From Anaerolineae bacterium (GTDB lineage: Bacteria; Chloroflexota; Anaerolineae; Promineifilales; Promineifilaceae), in assembly GCA_028277515.1 (NCBI GenBank), contig JANQGC010000234.1:16160-80159 (forward strand): a stretch of DNA of 64,000 bases. The letters are read 5' to 3'. Shown one piece after another: positions 29,021 to 37,906 of the stretch (its first letter is position 1; each line of letters begins with the position of its first letter). The position numbers and the translations under genes are program-made. The notes below the pieces were generated by a model. The model ran no database searches and was not told where the DNA came from. It saw only the letters and a list, made by a program, of their open reading frames with translations.

Positions 29021-29050
29021 TGGTGGAAAATGGGTTAAAGTGGGGGAAAA
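29021..29050 (+). promoter_or_regulatory. Predicted MraZ operator: three TGG boxes with 10-bp period
   Basis: TGGTGGAAAA, TGGGTTAAAG and TGGGGGAAAA follow one another exactly in register, 86 bp before mraZ. This reproduces the known MraZ target of TGGGN repeats separated by 5 bp. A TATACT (29004-29009) just upstream could be the -10 of the cluster promoter. MraZ is expected to repress its own operon from here. Confidence 0.75.
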
Positions 29051-29135
29051 TAGCGAAAAAACCCTATAATTATTAGTAAAAATGGGGCGATTGGAACAAA
29101 TGTTCTAAATCGTCTATAATTCCACATCAGTAATA

Positions 29136-29561
29136 ATGTTTTTAGGCGAATACACACACTCCATCGACAATAAGGGTCGGCTTACAGTGCCAGCGAAATT
29201 CCGCGGGGAGCTTGCTGCCGGCCTGGTTGTCACTCGTGGCTTTGACGCCAACTTGATGGTCTTCACTTTGGCCGGATGGCAGGAATTAGCCGATAAAATC
29301 GCCGAAAAACCGTTGACAGATCCGAGTACACGTGCCTTTAGACGACGCGTTTTTTCAGGCGCGATTGACCTGGAACCTGACCGGCAAGGTCGAATTCTGC
29401 TGCCGGCTAATCTCCGGCATTTTGCAAAGTTGGAAAATGAGGCTGTCATCATCGGTATGTACAGTTACCTGGAAATTTGGAATGTTGATGCCTGGGAACC
29501 CGTGCGGGACGATATTGAGAATAGTGATGAAATTGAAAGGTGGGAAAACCTGGGTATTTGA
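29136..29561 (+). CDS. mraZ: Transcriptional regulator MraZ
   Basis: AbrB-fold, ring-forming DNA-binding protein that controls the dcw cluster. Two tandem MraZ domains are visible: FLGEYTHSIDNKGRLTVPAKF (about 2-22, given in part) and GAIDLEPDRQGRILLPANLR near 75-95, each with the DxxGR motif. At 141 residues it is standard. No clear Shine-Dalgarno precedes ATG 29136. It opens the cluster, with its own predicted operator upstream. Confidence 0.95.
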   Translation: MFLGEYTHSIDNKGRLTVPAKFRGELAAGLVVTRGFDANLMVFTLAGWQELADKIAEKPLTDPSTRAFRRRVFSGAIDLEPDRQGRILLPANLRHFAKLENEAVIIGMYSYLEIWNVDAWEPVRDDIENSDEIERWENLGI

Positions 29562-29619
29562 TCATTAACAACAAACCTGTTTTTTAACAAAGTATCCTTA
29601 TCCGGCCTATTATAGCCAT

Positions 29620-30543
29620 ATGGACGACGAGATTATCCACATTCCAGTCCTATTTGAGCAAGTAATACAACTATTACAACCTCAGCCAAAAGGACTTTAC
29701 ATTGATGGAACTTTAGGGACCGGAGGACATGCTTTAGGGATTTTAGAAGCGTCAGCACCGGATGGACGCATTCTGGTCTTTGACAGAGATATTGAAGCAA
29801 TAAAGTTTTCTCAGGAAAGGCTGGCTGATTATGAACCGAGGATTACTTACCAACATGCCAGCTATGCTGATATGGGCCAACTGGCCCCGATTTCCGGTTT
29901 TGATCAAGTAAATGGCATCTTGCTGGATCTGGGTTTGTCATCAAGACAATTAGCGAATGGAGAACGCGGCTTTTCATTTCAAAAAGAAGGACCCCTGGAC
30001 ATGCGATTTGATCGAACATTTGGTGAAACGGCCGCGGATATTGTTAATCGTTCACCTGAGTCTGAACTAGTTGAGATCTTTCGTCATTATGGTGAGGTTC
30101 GCGACAGCCGCCATTTAGCAAGGTTAATCATCGCCAACCGGCCTTTGGAAACGACCCGGCAGCTTGCCGAGTTGATCGAAAAAAACACAAAAAGAAAAAC
30201 TCGTATTCATCCCGCGACGCAGCTTTTTCAGGCGCTGCGAATTGAAGTGAATCGCGAATTGGAGGCACTTCAGCGCGGCTTACAATCAGCTATCAAATTG
30301 CTCAAGCCAGGCGGCCGTTTAGCTGTCATCAGCTTTCATTCATTGGAAGATCGGTTTGTGAAAAATTATTTTAGAGATCTATCGAGGGATTGTGTTTGTC
30401 CTCCCCAGCAGCCGGTCTGCACCTGTGACAAGCAGACGATTATAAAGTTAATTACGAGGAAAGCAGTAAAGGCTACAACAGAAGAAACAGCTTTTAACCC
30501 GCGAAGCCGCAGCGCTCGGCTGCGAGTCGCTGAGAGAATTTAG
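29620..30543 (+). CDS. rsmH: 16S rRNA (cytosine-1402-N4)-methyltransferase
   Basis: Methylates C1402 at the ribosomal P site using SAM. 307 residues. Landmarks are HIPVLFEQVI at the N-terminus, the SAM motif DGTLGTGGHA (about 29-38), GILLDLGLSSRQL, and the C-terminal AVISFHSLEDRFVKNYF. A Cys-rich loop (CVCPPQQPVCTC) fits the family. Second gene of the cluster, 58 bp after mraZ. Confidence 0.96.
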   Translation: MDDEIIHIPVLFEQVIQLLQPQPKGLYIDGTLGTGGHALGILEASAPDGRILVFDRDIEAIKFSQERLADYEPRITYQHASYADMGQLAPISGFDQVNGILLDLGLSSRQLANGERGFSFQKEGPLDMRFDRTFGETAADIVNRSPESELVEIFRHYGEVRDSRHLARLIIANRPLETTRQLAELIEKNTKRKTRIHPATQLFQALRIEVNRELEALQRGLQSAIKLLKPGGRLAVISFHSLEDRFVKNYFRDLSRDCVCPPQQPVCTCDKQTIIKLITRKAVKATTEETAFNPRSRSARLRVAERI

Positions 30544-30553
30544 TGAAGTGATG

Positions 30554-30612
30554 TGACAGTCACTTTAGTCATTATTCAAGTGGCAATATGCGTCATAAAG
30601 TGACTGTCACTT
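30554..30612. repeat. 60-bp element with AGTGACWGTCACT ends, copy 3
   Basis: TGACAGTCACT (30554) to AAAGTGACTGTCACTT (ending 30612), about 90% identical to 22629-22687. It lies within the dcw operon, between rsmH and ftsL, so it must be transcribed and should fold into a hairpin in the operon mRNA. Confidence 0.8.
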
Positions 30613-30685
30613 GCTAAGGATATTTACGAACAAATCGGTTAAACAAGGAATCAGAAGTTACCTGGCTTAGGATAAAGAAAGGCGA

Positions 30686-31183
30686 ATGGTTCAAGAGCAG
30701 ATACAACGTTCAATGTCAAATTCATCCCGTCAGACCCGCGAGATCACCCGCAAGTTGCGCAAACTGACAGAAGTACAAGCGGCCGTAGGATGGGGTCTCA
30801 TTTTGCTTGTGATGGCTCTTCTAGGCGTTATCTACTTAAACCAGAGCAGTAAAATTGCTGCCGTCGGCCGCCAGGTTCAAGAACTGCGCGCAGAAATCAA
30901 CACTGTTCAAAGAGAAAATTCAGAGATTGAACGAGAAATCGCCGAAGCACAATCTTTATCCAGAATACAAGAAGAAGCAGAAAAGCTGGGATTTGTTCGA
31001 GCCGAATCAATATATGTTGAATATCTGGTCATTCCTCCCTTTACAACAATGACAGATAGCTCAGAAGAAAGGCAAATTAAAAATCAGACAGATGCGCCGC
31101 CATTAGAGTCCTTCCAAGATGCTCTACTCCTGACGGTGAAATCTGCGATTAATGATTTAATGGAAGGAGAATCTGGTGAATAA
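30686..31183 (+). CDS. ftsL: FtsL/DivIC-like septum formation protein
   Basis: Small bitopic divisome protein, 165 residues: a basic cytosolic N-terminus (RQTREITRKLRKL), one transmembrane helix (about 34-53), then a coiled coil (SKIAAVGRQVQELRAEINTV, 55-100) and a short FVRAES turn, as in FtsL/FtsB/DivIC. The C-terminal tail is acidic and longer than usual. Sequence alone does not separate FtsL from FtsB; position before ftsI supports FtsL. Its end overlaps ftsI by 8 bp. Confidence 0.82.
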   Translation: MVQEQIQRSMSNSSRQTREITRKLRKLTEVQAAVGWGLILLVMALLGVIYLNQSSKIAAVGRQVQELRAEINTVQRENSEIEREIAEAQSLSRIQEEAEKLGFVRAESIYVEYLVIPPFTTMTDSSEERQIKNQTDAPPLESFQDALLLTVKSAINDLMEGESGE

Positions 31184-32870
31184 CGAGCAAAAGCGGAGAC
31201 TATGGATTGTAGCGGTAGGTATGATCTTATTCACCATCATCCTGGTTGCTCGCCTGGTTCGTTTTCAAATATTACAAGGCGAAGAACTGGCCGATAATGC
31301 CCCAGGGGTCTATCCAATCGTCGAGAAACCTATCCGCGGCATGATCTTCGACCGCAATGGCGCACCGCTTGCCGCCAATGGTGCTGATTATCAAATCGGC
31401 GCATCACCGGATATGGTTATCGAGCCTCAAGAACTCGCTTCGTCTCTGGCACCGATCTTACAAGATGCGCAGGTTTATCAACTAAAAGCGAGGCTACAAT
31501 CTAATCGGCCATATGTGGTCATTGCCGGACGTGTATCGCAAGAAATTGCCGAAAGTATTCGAGAAATACCCTATGATGGATTACAAATAGAACCGCTTCC
31601 CCGGCGATTTTATCCACAAGGTGAATTGCTGAGTTATACGCTTGGCTATGTAGATTTGGATGGCAACGGCCGAACTGGTATTGAAGGGTATTATAATCGT
31701 GAGTTGGCCGGCGTGGCTGCCCAGCGCCTCGAATCCGTCTCACCGCTTATTCCACCGGAAGAGGCAAACCCGAATAAAGGAGCCGATCTCGTCTTGACCA
31801 TTGATCGCACCGTTCAGTTCCTGGTTGAAGAACATCTACGAAGTGCGCTCGAAAATTATGGTGCGGTTAGTGGTGAGATTATTGTCATGGATCCTAAAAC
31901 TGGAGCCATTCTCGCCATGGCCAGCGAGCCTAATTTTGATCCCTATTACTATTACAAAATCGATTCTGAGCAACTGCAAAACCCAATCGTTAGTAAACAG
32001 TTTGAACCCGGCTCGGTCATTAAACTGATCACTATGGCCTCAGCATTAGATGCGGGAATTGTAACGCCTGAAAGCACCTATGTGGACACCGGTGAGCTAT
32101 ATGTAGGTGGGCACAAAACCGTTAATTGGGATCGTCAGGCCCATGGGGTTGTCGACATGACAACCCTGCTTGGCCAATCACTCAATGTTGGCGCTGCAAC
32201 ACTGGCCCAATGGATGGGCACAGATACGTTTTATGATTACTTGCAAAGTTTTGGATTTGGCCACCCGACCGGCATTGACATCTTATCTGAAGCTGGCGGA
32301 CTTATGCCCCTACCAGGTGATCCGCTTTGGGAAGAATCCTTTTTAGCCACTAATTCATATGGTCAAAGTTTGGCCATAACCCCGCTACAAATGGTGACTG
32401 CTATTTCAGCTTTAGCCAATGATGGGGTGATGATGCAGCCCTATGTGGTTCAAGAAATCCATCGCAACGGCAGCGTTTTTGTCCACAAGCCAAACCCGTT
32501 GAGCCAGCCAGTAAGTAAGGAGGCCGCCGAGCAAGTCACAGCAATGGCTACAATAGCTTTGAACCGCGCCATCCCTCAAGCCGTTGTTCCCGGTTACACG
32601 GTTGCCGGGAAAACAGGAACTGCCCAAATTGCTGAGAACGGAATTTATCTTCCTGATGCGGTCATTGGTACTTTTGCCGGCTATATACCCGCTGATGATC
32701 CGGAAATTGTTGTCTATGTGAAACTTGATCGGCCGGATATTCCCTGGGGATCACAAACGGCCGCACCTACTTTTTCTGCGTTGGCCAGAGAGTTGGTCGT
32801 TTTATTGGATATTCCCCCCGATTCTGTTCGTTTTGATGGTGATTTATTGGCCGCAAGGGGACCTGATTAA
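31176..32870 (+). CDS. ftsI: Penicillin-binding protein 2/FtsI-type transpeptidase
   Basis: Septal class B penicillin-binding protein that crosslinks peptidoglycan. Start is GTG 31176 with GGAAGGAG about 7 bases upstream. One N-terminal transmembrane helix (about 9-29), a dimerisation domain with RGMIFDRNGAPLA (54-66), and the transpeptidase domain with SxxK at S280-K283, SxN at S335-N337 and KTG at 479-481. No PASTA domains. 564 residues. The last bases are adjacent to murF. Confidence 0.95.
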   Translation: MNNEQKRRLWIVAVGMILFTIILVARLVRFQILQGEELADNAPGVYPIVEKPIRGMIFDRNGAPLAANGADYQIGASPDMVIEPQELASSLAPILQDAQVYQLKARLQSNRPYVVIAGRVSQEIAESIREIPYDGLQIEPLPRRFYPQGELLSYTLGYVDLDGNGRTGIEGYYNRELAGVAAQRLESVSPLIPPEEANPNKGADLVLTIDRTVQFLVEEHLRSALENYGAVSGEIIVMDPKTGAILAMASEPNFDPYYYYKIDSEQLQNPIVSKQFEPGSVIKLITMASALDAGIVTPESTYVDTGELYVGGHKTVNWDRQAHGVVDMTTLLGQSLNVGAATLAQWMGTDTFYDYLQSFGFGHPTGIDILSEAGGLMPLPGDPLWEESFLATNSYGQSLAITPLQMVTAISALANDGVMMQPYVVQEIHRNGSVFVHKPNPLSQPVSKEAAEQVTAMATIALNRAIPQAVVPGYTVAGKTGTAQIAENGIYLPDAVIGTFAGYIPADDPEIVVYVKLDRPDIPWGSQTAAPTFSALARELVVLLDIPPDSVRFDGDLLAARGPD

Positions 32871-32871
32871 A

Positions 32872-34299
32872 ATGAGCGCCCCTACCCTAGGGCACTTTTG
32901 GCAGGCCCTGTCTCCTTATTCAGCAACCGGCGATGAGCCGGCTTTGTCATCTGTCGTCGTTGACAGCCGGGAAGCTGAGCAAGGTTCTTTGTTTGTAGCC
33001 CTGGTTGGAGAGAGGGTTGATGGCCACACCTTCGTTCAAGATGCCTTTGCTAGAGGCGCGATTGCTGCCATAGTTGAACAACCGGCCGATTATGGATGTG
33101 TCGCGATAGATCTTCGAGATAAACGTACATTCGATATTACCAGTTGGGACGGGTCCCTGCCACTCTGCCTCCTGGTAAATGATAGCGTTGAAGCATTACA
33201 TAAAGCTGCAAAATTGTGGCGAGAGAAGTTTGATGTACGGGTGATTGGTATCACGGGTAGTGTAGGAAAATCATCAACCAAAGAATTAACATCAAATGTT
33301 TTATCTCAACGATTTAACACATTCAAATCACCGGGCAATCGCAACAGCGTGCTTGGCTTGCCACCGGCACTATTTGATTTGAATGAAGCGCATGAACGAG
33401 CTGTTTTGGAAATGGGTATGTACACGCCAGGAGAAATCGCTCGTCTATGTGAGATAACAGAGCCTTCCGTTGGCGTTGTGACCATGATCGGACCTGTCCA
33501 TTTAGAACGGGCCGGCTCAATGGAAGCGATTGTGGCTGCTAAACGTGAGTTAGTTGAAGCGCTGCCTGGTGATGGCGTTGCCATATTAAATTGGGATGAC
33601 CATCGGGTGATAGAAATGGCACAGTATACCAGGGCGCGGATTTTCACTTACGGGTTAAATCATGAAGCCGATTTATGGGCTGACCAAATTCGTTCTATGG
33701 GGTTAAGCGGCATTCGCTTCACCATTCATCATGGTCGGGAAGAACTGACGATGAATATTCCGATGCTGGGTCGCCATAGTGTGCATACTGCCCTGCGAGC
33801 CACGGCTGTTGGCCTGGTAGAAGATCTTTCCTGGGAAGAGATCGTCACCGGCCTGAGTGAAACAAATCTGGCTGAATTTCGTTTGGTCGCCGTTTCCGGT
33901 CCTGACCAGTCAGTCATTATTGATGATACTTATAATTCCAGCCCGGACTCCGCCCTGGCAGCATTAAATCTTTTAGAAGAATTAGAAGGTCGAAAAATAG
34001 CGGTGCTTGGCGACATGTTGGAACTAGGGTTGGTCGAAGAAAAGTCTCATCGACTCATTGGCCGACGAGCGGCCGATGTTGCCCAAATATTAATCGCCAT
34101 CGGTCCACGCGCGCACATGATTGCTGACGAAGCGAAAAAAGTAGGAATGGATGAACACCATGTTTATTGGGTAGAGGAAGCTACGGAAGCGACTCCTATT
34201 TTAGAGGACATGATTTGTGAAAAAGACGTCATCCTGATCAAAGGCTCATACGGTATGCGCATGGATCGCATTGTCACTTCATTAGGAAGGGATGTCTAA
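32872..34299 (+). CDS. murF: UDP-MurNAc-tripeptide D-Ala-D-Ala ligase
   Basis: ATP-dependent ligase that adds D-Ala-D-Ala to the UDP-MurNAc tripeptide. From ATG 32872, one base after the ftsI stop, 475 residues. The frame is open 49 codons further up, but that stretch overlaps ftsI and is not family-like. Motifs: DSREAEQGSLFVAL near 31-44, ATP loop GITGSVGKSST (126-136), and DDTYNSSPDSALAAL. The TAA stop shares its last A with the mraY start. Confidence 0.95.
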   Translation: MSAPTLGHFWQALSPYSATGDEPALSSVVVDSREAEQGSLFVALVGERVDGHTFVQDAFARGAIAAIVEQPADYGCVAIDLRDKRTFDITSWDGSLPLCLLVNDSVEALHKAAKLWREKFDVRVIGITGSVGKSSTKELTSNVLSQRFNTFKSPGNRNSVLGLPPALFDLNEAHERAVLEMGMYTPGEIARLCEITEPSVGVVTMIGPVHLERAGSMEAIVAAKRELVEALPGDGVAILNWDDHRVIEMAQYTRARIFTYGLNHEADLWADQIRSMGLSGIRFTIHHGREELTMNIPMLGRHSVHTALRATAVGLVEDLSWEEIVTGLSETNLAEFRLVAVSGPDQSVIIDDTYNSSPDSALAALNLLEELEGRKIAVLGDMLELGLVEEKSHRLIGRRAADVAQILIAIGPRAHMIADEAKKVGMDEHHVYWVEEATEATPILEDMICEKDVILIKGSYGMRMDRIVTSLGRDV

Positions 34300-35285
34300 T
34301 GGCATTTGCACTGACGTTGGGCGCTTTCACCTTTGTTATGGCCAGCATCTGGGGCAGCCCCTTGATTGAGTTGATGCGACGCATGAATTTAGGGGCGCAA
34401 ATCCGTGTTGACGGACCGGAAACCCACCTGGGTAAGATGGGCACCCCGGCAATGGGTGGAACCCTTATCGTCGGCTGGGTTATTTTAGTGAGCATTATCG
34501 TCAACATTGTGCAAATTGTGCAGGCCCGCGATATTGCTGAAAGTATTGCCATCCCCCTGGGTGTGATGATCGCCTATTCCATTTTAGGCGGCATTGATGA
34601 TTATCAAGGATTCCGTTTACGCCCAGGAGAAGGAATGCAAGCACGTGTCAAAATTTGGTTCCAATTATTAATTGCACTCATCGCCGCCGCCCTTCTCTAC
34701 TGGTTCGTCAATGATCGACACGGATACATGGCAGTGCCGACCGTTCCATTCTTATTTGATATTGGATTGCTTTACTTGCCCCTTGCCGTCATTGTCATTG
34801 CCGGTTCGGCCAACGCTGTGAATATTACGGATGGATTGGATGGTCTGGCGGGAATCATCGCGGCAACAGCTTTTATGGCTTATGGTGTGATCGCCTTATT
34901 GCAAGGCCAGCAGTTTTTAGTGACTTTTTCATTTGTCACCGTTGGCGCCTGCTTCGCTTTCTTATGGTACAACGCCAAGCCGGCTCAAATGTTTATGGGT
35001 GATGTCGGTTCGCAAGCGTTAGGTGGCGCGCTTGGGGTCGTGGCGCTGATGACCAATCAATGGTTGATTCTGCCAATTATTGCCCTGGTTCCAATCGCCT
35101 CAATGTTGTCGACGACCCTCCAGGTGTTGTATTTCAAAGCAACGAATGGAAAAAGATTGTTCAAAATGGCCCCACTGCACCATCACTTTGAACTCATCGG
35201 ATGGAGTGAAACCCAGATTGTTCAGAGATGGTGGTTAGTGGCTATCTTGTCGGCCATGATTGGCATTTCATTGGCGTTAATCTAG
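34299..35285 (+). CDS. mraY: Phospho-MurNAc-pentapeptide transferase
   Basis: Integral membrane enzyme that forms lipid I from UDP-MurNAc-pentapeptide and undecaprenyl phosphate. 328 residues, about ten transmembrane helices. Catalytic features: DDYQGFR (first Asp pair, about 99-105), NITDGLDGLAG, FMGDVGSQALGG and the cytoplasmic HHHFELIGW loop. Overlaps the murF stop by one base. Confidence 0.95.
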   Translation: MAFALTLGAFTFVMASIWGSPLIELMRRMNLGAQIRVDGPETHLGKMGTPAMGGTLIVGWVILVSIIVNIVQIVQARDIAESIAIPLGVMIAYSILGGIDDYQGFRLRPGEGMQARVKIWFQLLIALIAAALLYWFVNDRHGYMAVPTVPFLFDIGLLYLPLAVIVIAGSANAVNITDGLDGLAGIIAATAFMAYGVIALLQGQQFLVTFSFVTVGACFAFLWYNAKPAQMFMGDVGSQALGGALGVVALMTNQWLILPIIALVPIASMLSTTLQVLYFKATNGKRLFKMAPLHHHFELIGWSETQIVQRWWLVAILSAMIGISLALI

Positions 35286-35311
35286 TAAGGAATAGGGCAG
35301 AATGAGGGTAG

Positions 35312-36715
35312 ATGACTGACTTCGCCGGAAAAAAACTTGTCATCCTTGGTCTGGCAAGACAAGGAATTGCGTTGGCTCGCTTTGCCAATCAATCCGGAGC
35401 AAGTGTGACGATTTCCGACCTGGGTAGTAGAGATCAATTGAAACCGGGCATTGAGGAATTAGAAGATTTAGAAATCAATTTCGTATTGAGTGAACATCCG
35501 ATGAGTTTATTAGAAGGCACAGACATCTTAGCAATCAGCGGCGGAGTTCCAACGGACATCCCGCTGGTTCAGGCTGCCCGCGCTCAAGGGATCACCATCA
35601 TAAATGATTCTCAAGAATTTAGCCGGCGATCGCCTGCTTTAACCATTGGTATCACCGGATCGGCCGGCAAAACCACAACCACAGCCCTTACCGGAGCTAT
35701 GGGCAAGGCTTCCGGTCGAGAGACCTGGATTGGTGGCAATATTGGCCGCCCGTTAATTTCAGAACTCGACAATATTCACCCCGGCGATCTCGTTGTGCAA
35801 GAACTTTCCAGCTTCCAATTAGAAATTTGGCAGCACAGCCCGCCGATTGCAGCGGTCCTAAATTTAACACCTAACCATTTGGACCGTCATAAGACGATGG
35901 AAAATTATCGCCAGGCCAAAGCCAACATATTGCGCTTTCAAAACGAAAACGACATTGCTGTCTTATCGGCCGATGATCAGGGCGCGATGTCCCTCGCTCC
36001 CATTGTGCGCGGCCGGCTGCGACTTTTCAGCATAAAACGTCCAGTTAACGATGGAGCTTATGTAGAGAAAAATCAAATTTGGTTGAGTAGGTATTCCAAA
36101 GCCGCTCTACCTGTCTGCTCTATTGAAGACATCAACTTACGTGGTGACCATAACCTGCTCAATGTTTGTGCAGCCGTCGCGCTGGCCGACTCGGCCGGCA
36201 TTTCAATCGCGGCCATGGTTGAAGCCATCAGAAATTTTTATGGCGTAGAGCATCGCCTGGAGTTTGTTGACAGGCTCAATGGCGTCACCTTCATCAATGA
36301 TTCCATCGCAACTGCTCCGGAGCGAGCGATGGCTGCCATCTACTCATATGATGAACCACTCATTCTCCTTGCCGGTGGGAAAGATAAGAACATGGAATGG
36401 GATGCCTGGGCGCGCTCTGTTCATGAAAACGTTTCAACCATCATTTTATTTGGCGATCTGAGCGAACGGCTGGATGAAAAGCTGGCTGAAAATAAACCCG
36501 TTAATCGAAAACCTGTAACAATCTTACAAGCCGGAAATTTAGAAAAGGCTGTAAAAATGGCCGTTCAAACTGCCAAGCCAGGCGATCTCGTTTTATTGTC
36601 GCCAGGAGGCACAAGTTATGATGCTTACACCGATTTCGCAGAACGTGGCCGCCACTTTAGATCGTTAGTCAGAAAACAAAAAGAGATAATTGTACGCAAG
36701 TCCAGGAGCAGCTGA
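35312..36715 (+). CDS. murD: UDP-MurNAc-L-alanine:D-glutamate ligase
   Basis: Cytosolic Mur ligase that adds D-Glu. 467 residues with LGLARQGIALARFA at the N-terminus, the ATP loop GITGSAGKTTTT (about 113-124), LNLTPNHLDRH and the C-terminal LLSPGGTSYDAYTDFAERG. Ends in TGA, one base before the ftsW start, another proof that TGA is a stop here. Confidence 0.95.
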   Translation: MTDFAGKKLVILGLARQGIALARFANQSGASVTISDLGSRDQLKPGIEELEDLEINFVLSEHPMSLLEGTDILAISGGVPTDIPLVQAARAQGITIINDSQEFSRRSPALTIGITGSAGKTTTTALTGAMGKASGRETWIGGNIGRPLISELDNIHPGDLVVQELSSFQLEIWQHSPPIAAVLNLTPNHLDRHKTMENYRQAKANILRFQNENDIAVLSADDQGAMSLAPIVRGRLRLFSIKRPVNDGAYVEKNQIWLSRYSKAALPVCSIEDINLRGDHNLLNVCAAVALADSAGISIAAMVEAIRNFYGVEHRLEFVDRLNGVTFINDSIATAPERAMAAIYSYDEPLILLAGGKDKNMEWDAWARSVHENVSTIILFGDLSERLDEKLAENKPVNRKPVTILQAGNLEKAVKMAVQTAKPGDLVLLSPGGTSYDAYTDFAERGRHFRSLVRKQKEIIVRKSRSS

Positions 36716-36716
36716 T

Positions 36717-37892
36717 ATGACGACCATGAAAATTCCAAGAAAGAGTCGCGGACAAATCACGCCCAAACTTAAATTCCACTTTGATTACTGGCTGTTATTA
36801 GCCATTGCCGGACTGATCATCATTGGCTTGCTTACGGTTTTCAGCACCACTTTTGATATCGGTTTGCAATGGAGGGGGGATTCCGGATATTACATCCGCC
36901 GCCAATTAGCAGCCTTACTGTTAGGCTTGATTGGGTTCGTGATTGTCATGTCCTTTGATTATCACTTTTTTCGTCGATTTTCGGTCATCTTCATTTTAGC
37001 TTCATTAGTTGGCATCATCGCCACATTAACCTTTGGTGAAGCATCTCTTGGCGCTCAACGTGGGCTTTTGGGTGGTTCCTACCAGCCGGCAGAAGTGGCC
37101 AAGTTAGCTACCATTTTATACATCTCCCACTGGCTCTCAAGCAAGGGAGAGCGTATTAAGATGGTAACCTATGGACTGGTCCCATTTTCTTTGATCGTGG
37201 GCATTGTATGTGGATTGATTGTTCAAGAGCCGGATTTAAGCACCGCCGCATTAATCGCCATGGTCAGCTTTACCTTGTTCTTCATTGCCGGCGCAGATTG
37301 GCGTCAATTTCTATTGGCGATCATCATTGGTGGTGCAGTTTTTGCCCTGCTTGTGGCCTTCTTTCCCCATGCAACCCACCGCTGGGAATTATACCGGCAA
37401 GGGTTGAGCAACCCGGCTGAGGCCGGATATCAAATTGAACAAACGCTTGCCGCCCTGGGACGGGGTGGTTGGTGGGGTGTTGGTCCCGGCAACAGCATCC
37501 AGAAATTCGTTCCCTTGCCGGCCGCTCACACAGACGGTGCTTTTGCAATTCTTGGAGAAGAATTTGGTTTCATCGGATGATTGACTGTCATAGGCATCAC
37601 GGCTCTTTTAATTTGGCGCGGTTTTCTGGCTGCCTCCAGGGCCAGGGACGGATATGGCGCTCTATTAGCCATTGGCATTACCTGCTGGCTGGGGTATCAG
37701 GCAATGCTGAATATTGCCGTGATCACCGCCGTCATCCCTTTTACGGGTATTCCCCTTCCTTTTATAAGCTATGGAGGTTCGGCATTTGCAGTATCAATCG
37801 TTGGCGCAGGTATTCTGTTGAATATTTCAAGGGACGACAGCTTAGCCAGGCAGCCCCAGCCCAAAAAATCGAACCGTAGGAATAAGGCATGA
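36717..37892 (+). CDS. ftsW: Lipid II polymerase FtsW, interrupted by an in-frame TGA at codon 288
   Basis: SEDS-family septal glycosyltransferase. From ATG 36717 (AGGAG about 10 bases upstream) the frame runs 287 codons to TGA at 37578-37580 and then continues in the same frame, with no other stop, to 37892. Before the TGA are the family segments for the first seven helices, the GAQRGL-like loop and the LGEEFGFIG motif. After it come LTVIGITALLIWRG, the helix pair and the essential PLPFISYGGS. The position after FIG is normally a small residue. TTG 37581 directly after TGA could restart translation, but no ribosome site is well placed. Either a nonsense mutation, a sequencing error, or readthrough. 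Confidence 0.88.
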
Positions 37893-37906
37893 GGTTATAG
37901 ATTCTA

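Noticed and set aside
32725..32871. N-terminal extension of murF
   Set aside because: It overlaps the end of ftsI in another frame and lacks similarity to Mur ligases; ATG 32872 is adjacent to the ftsI stop.
37469..37879. Plus-strand frame with an ATG overlapping the ftsW TGA (ATGA)
   Set aside because: It is in a different frame from FtsW and has a His/Arg/Cys-rich, non-membrane composition. The true continuation of FtsW starts at 37581 in the original frame.
36717..37892. Genome-wide recoding of TGA
   Set aside because: TGA is the stop of the M29 peptidase, murD and murG genes with the next gene starting at once, so it works as a normal stop.
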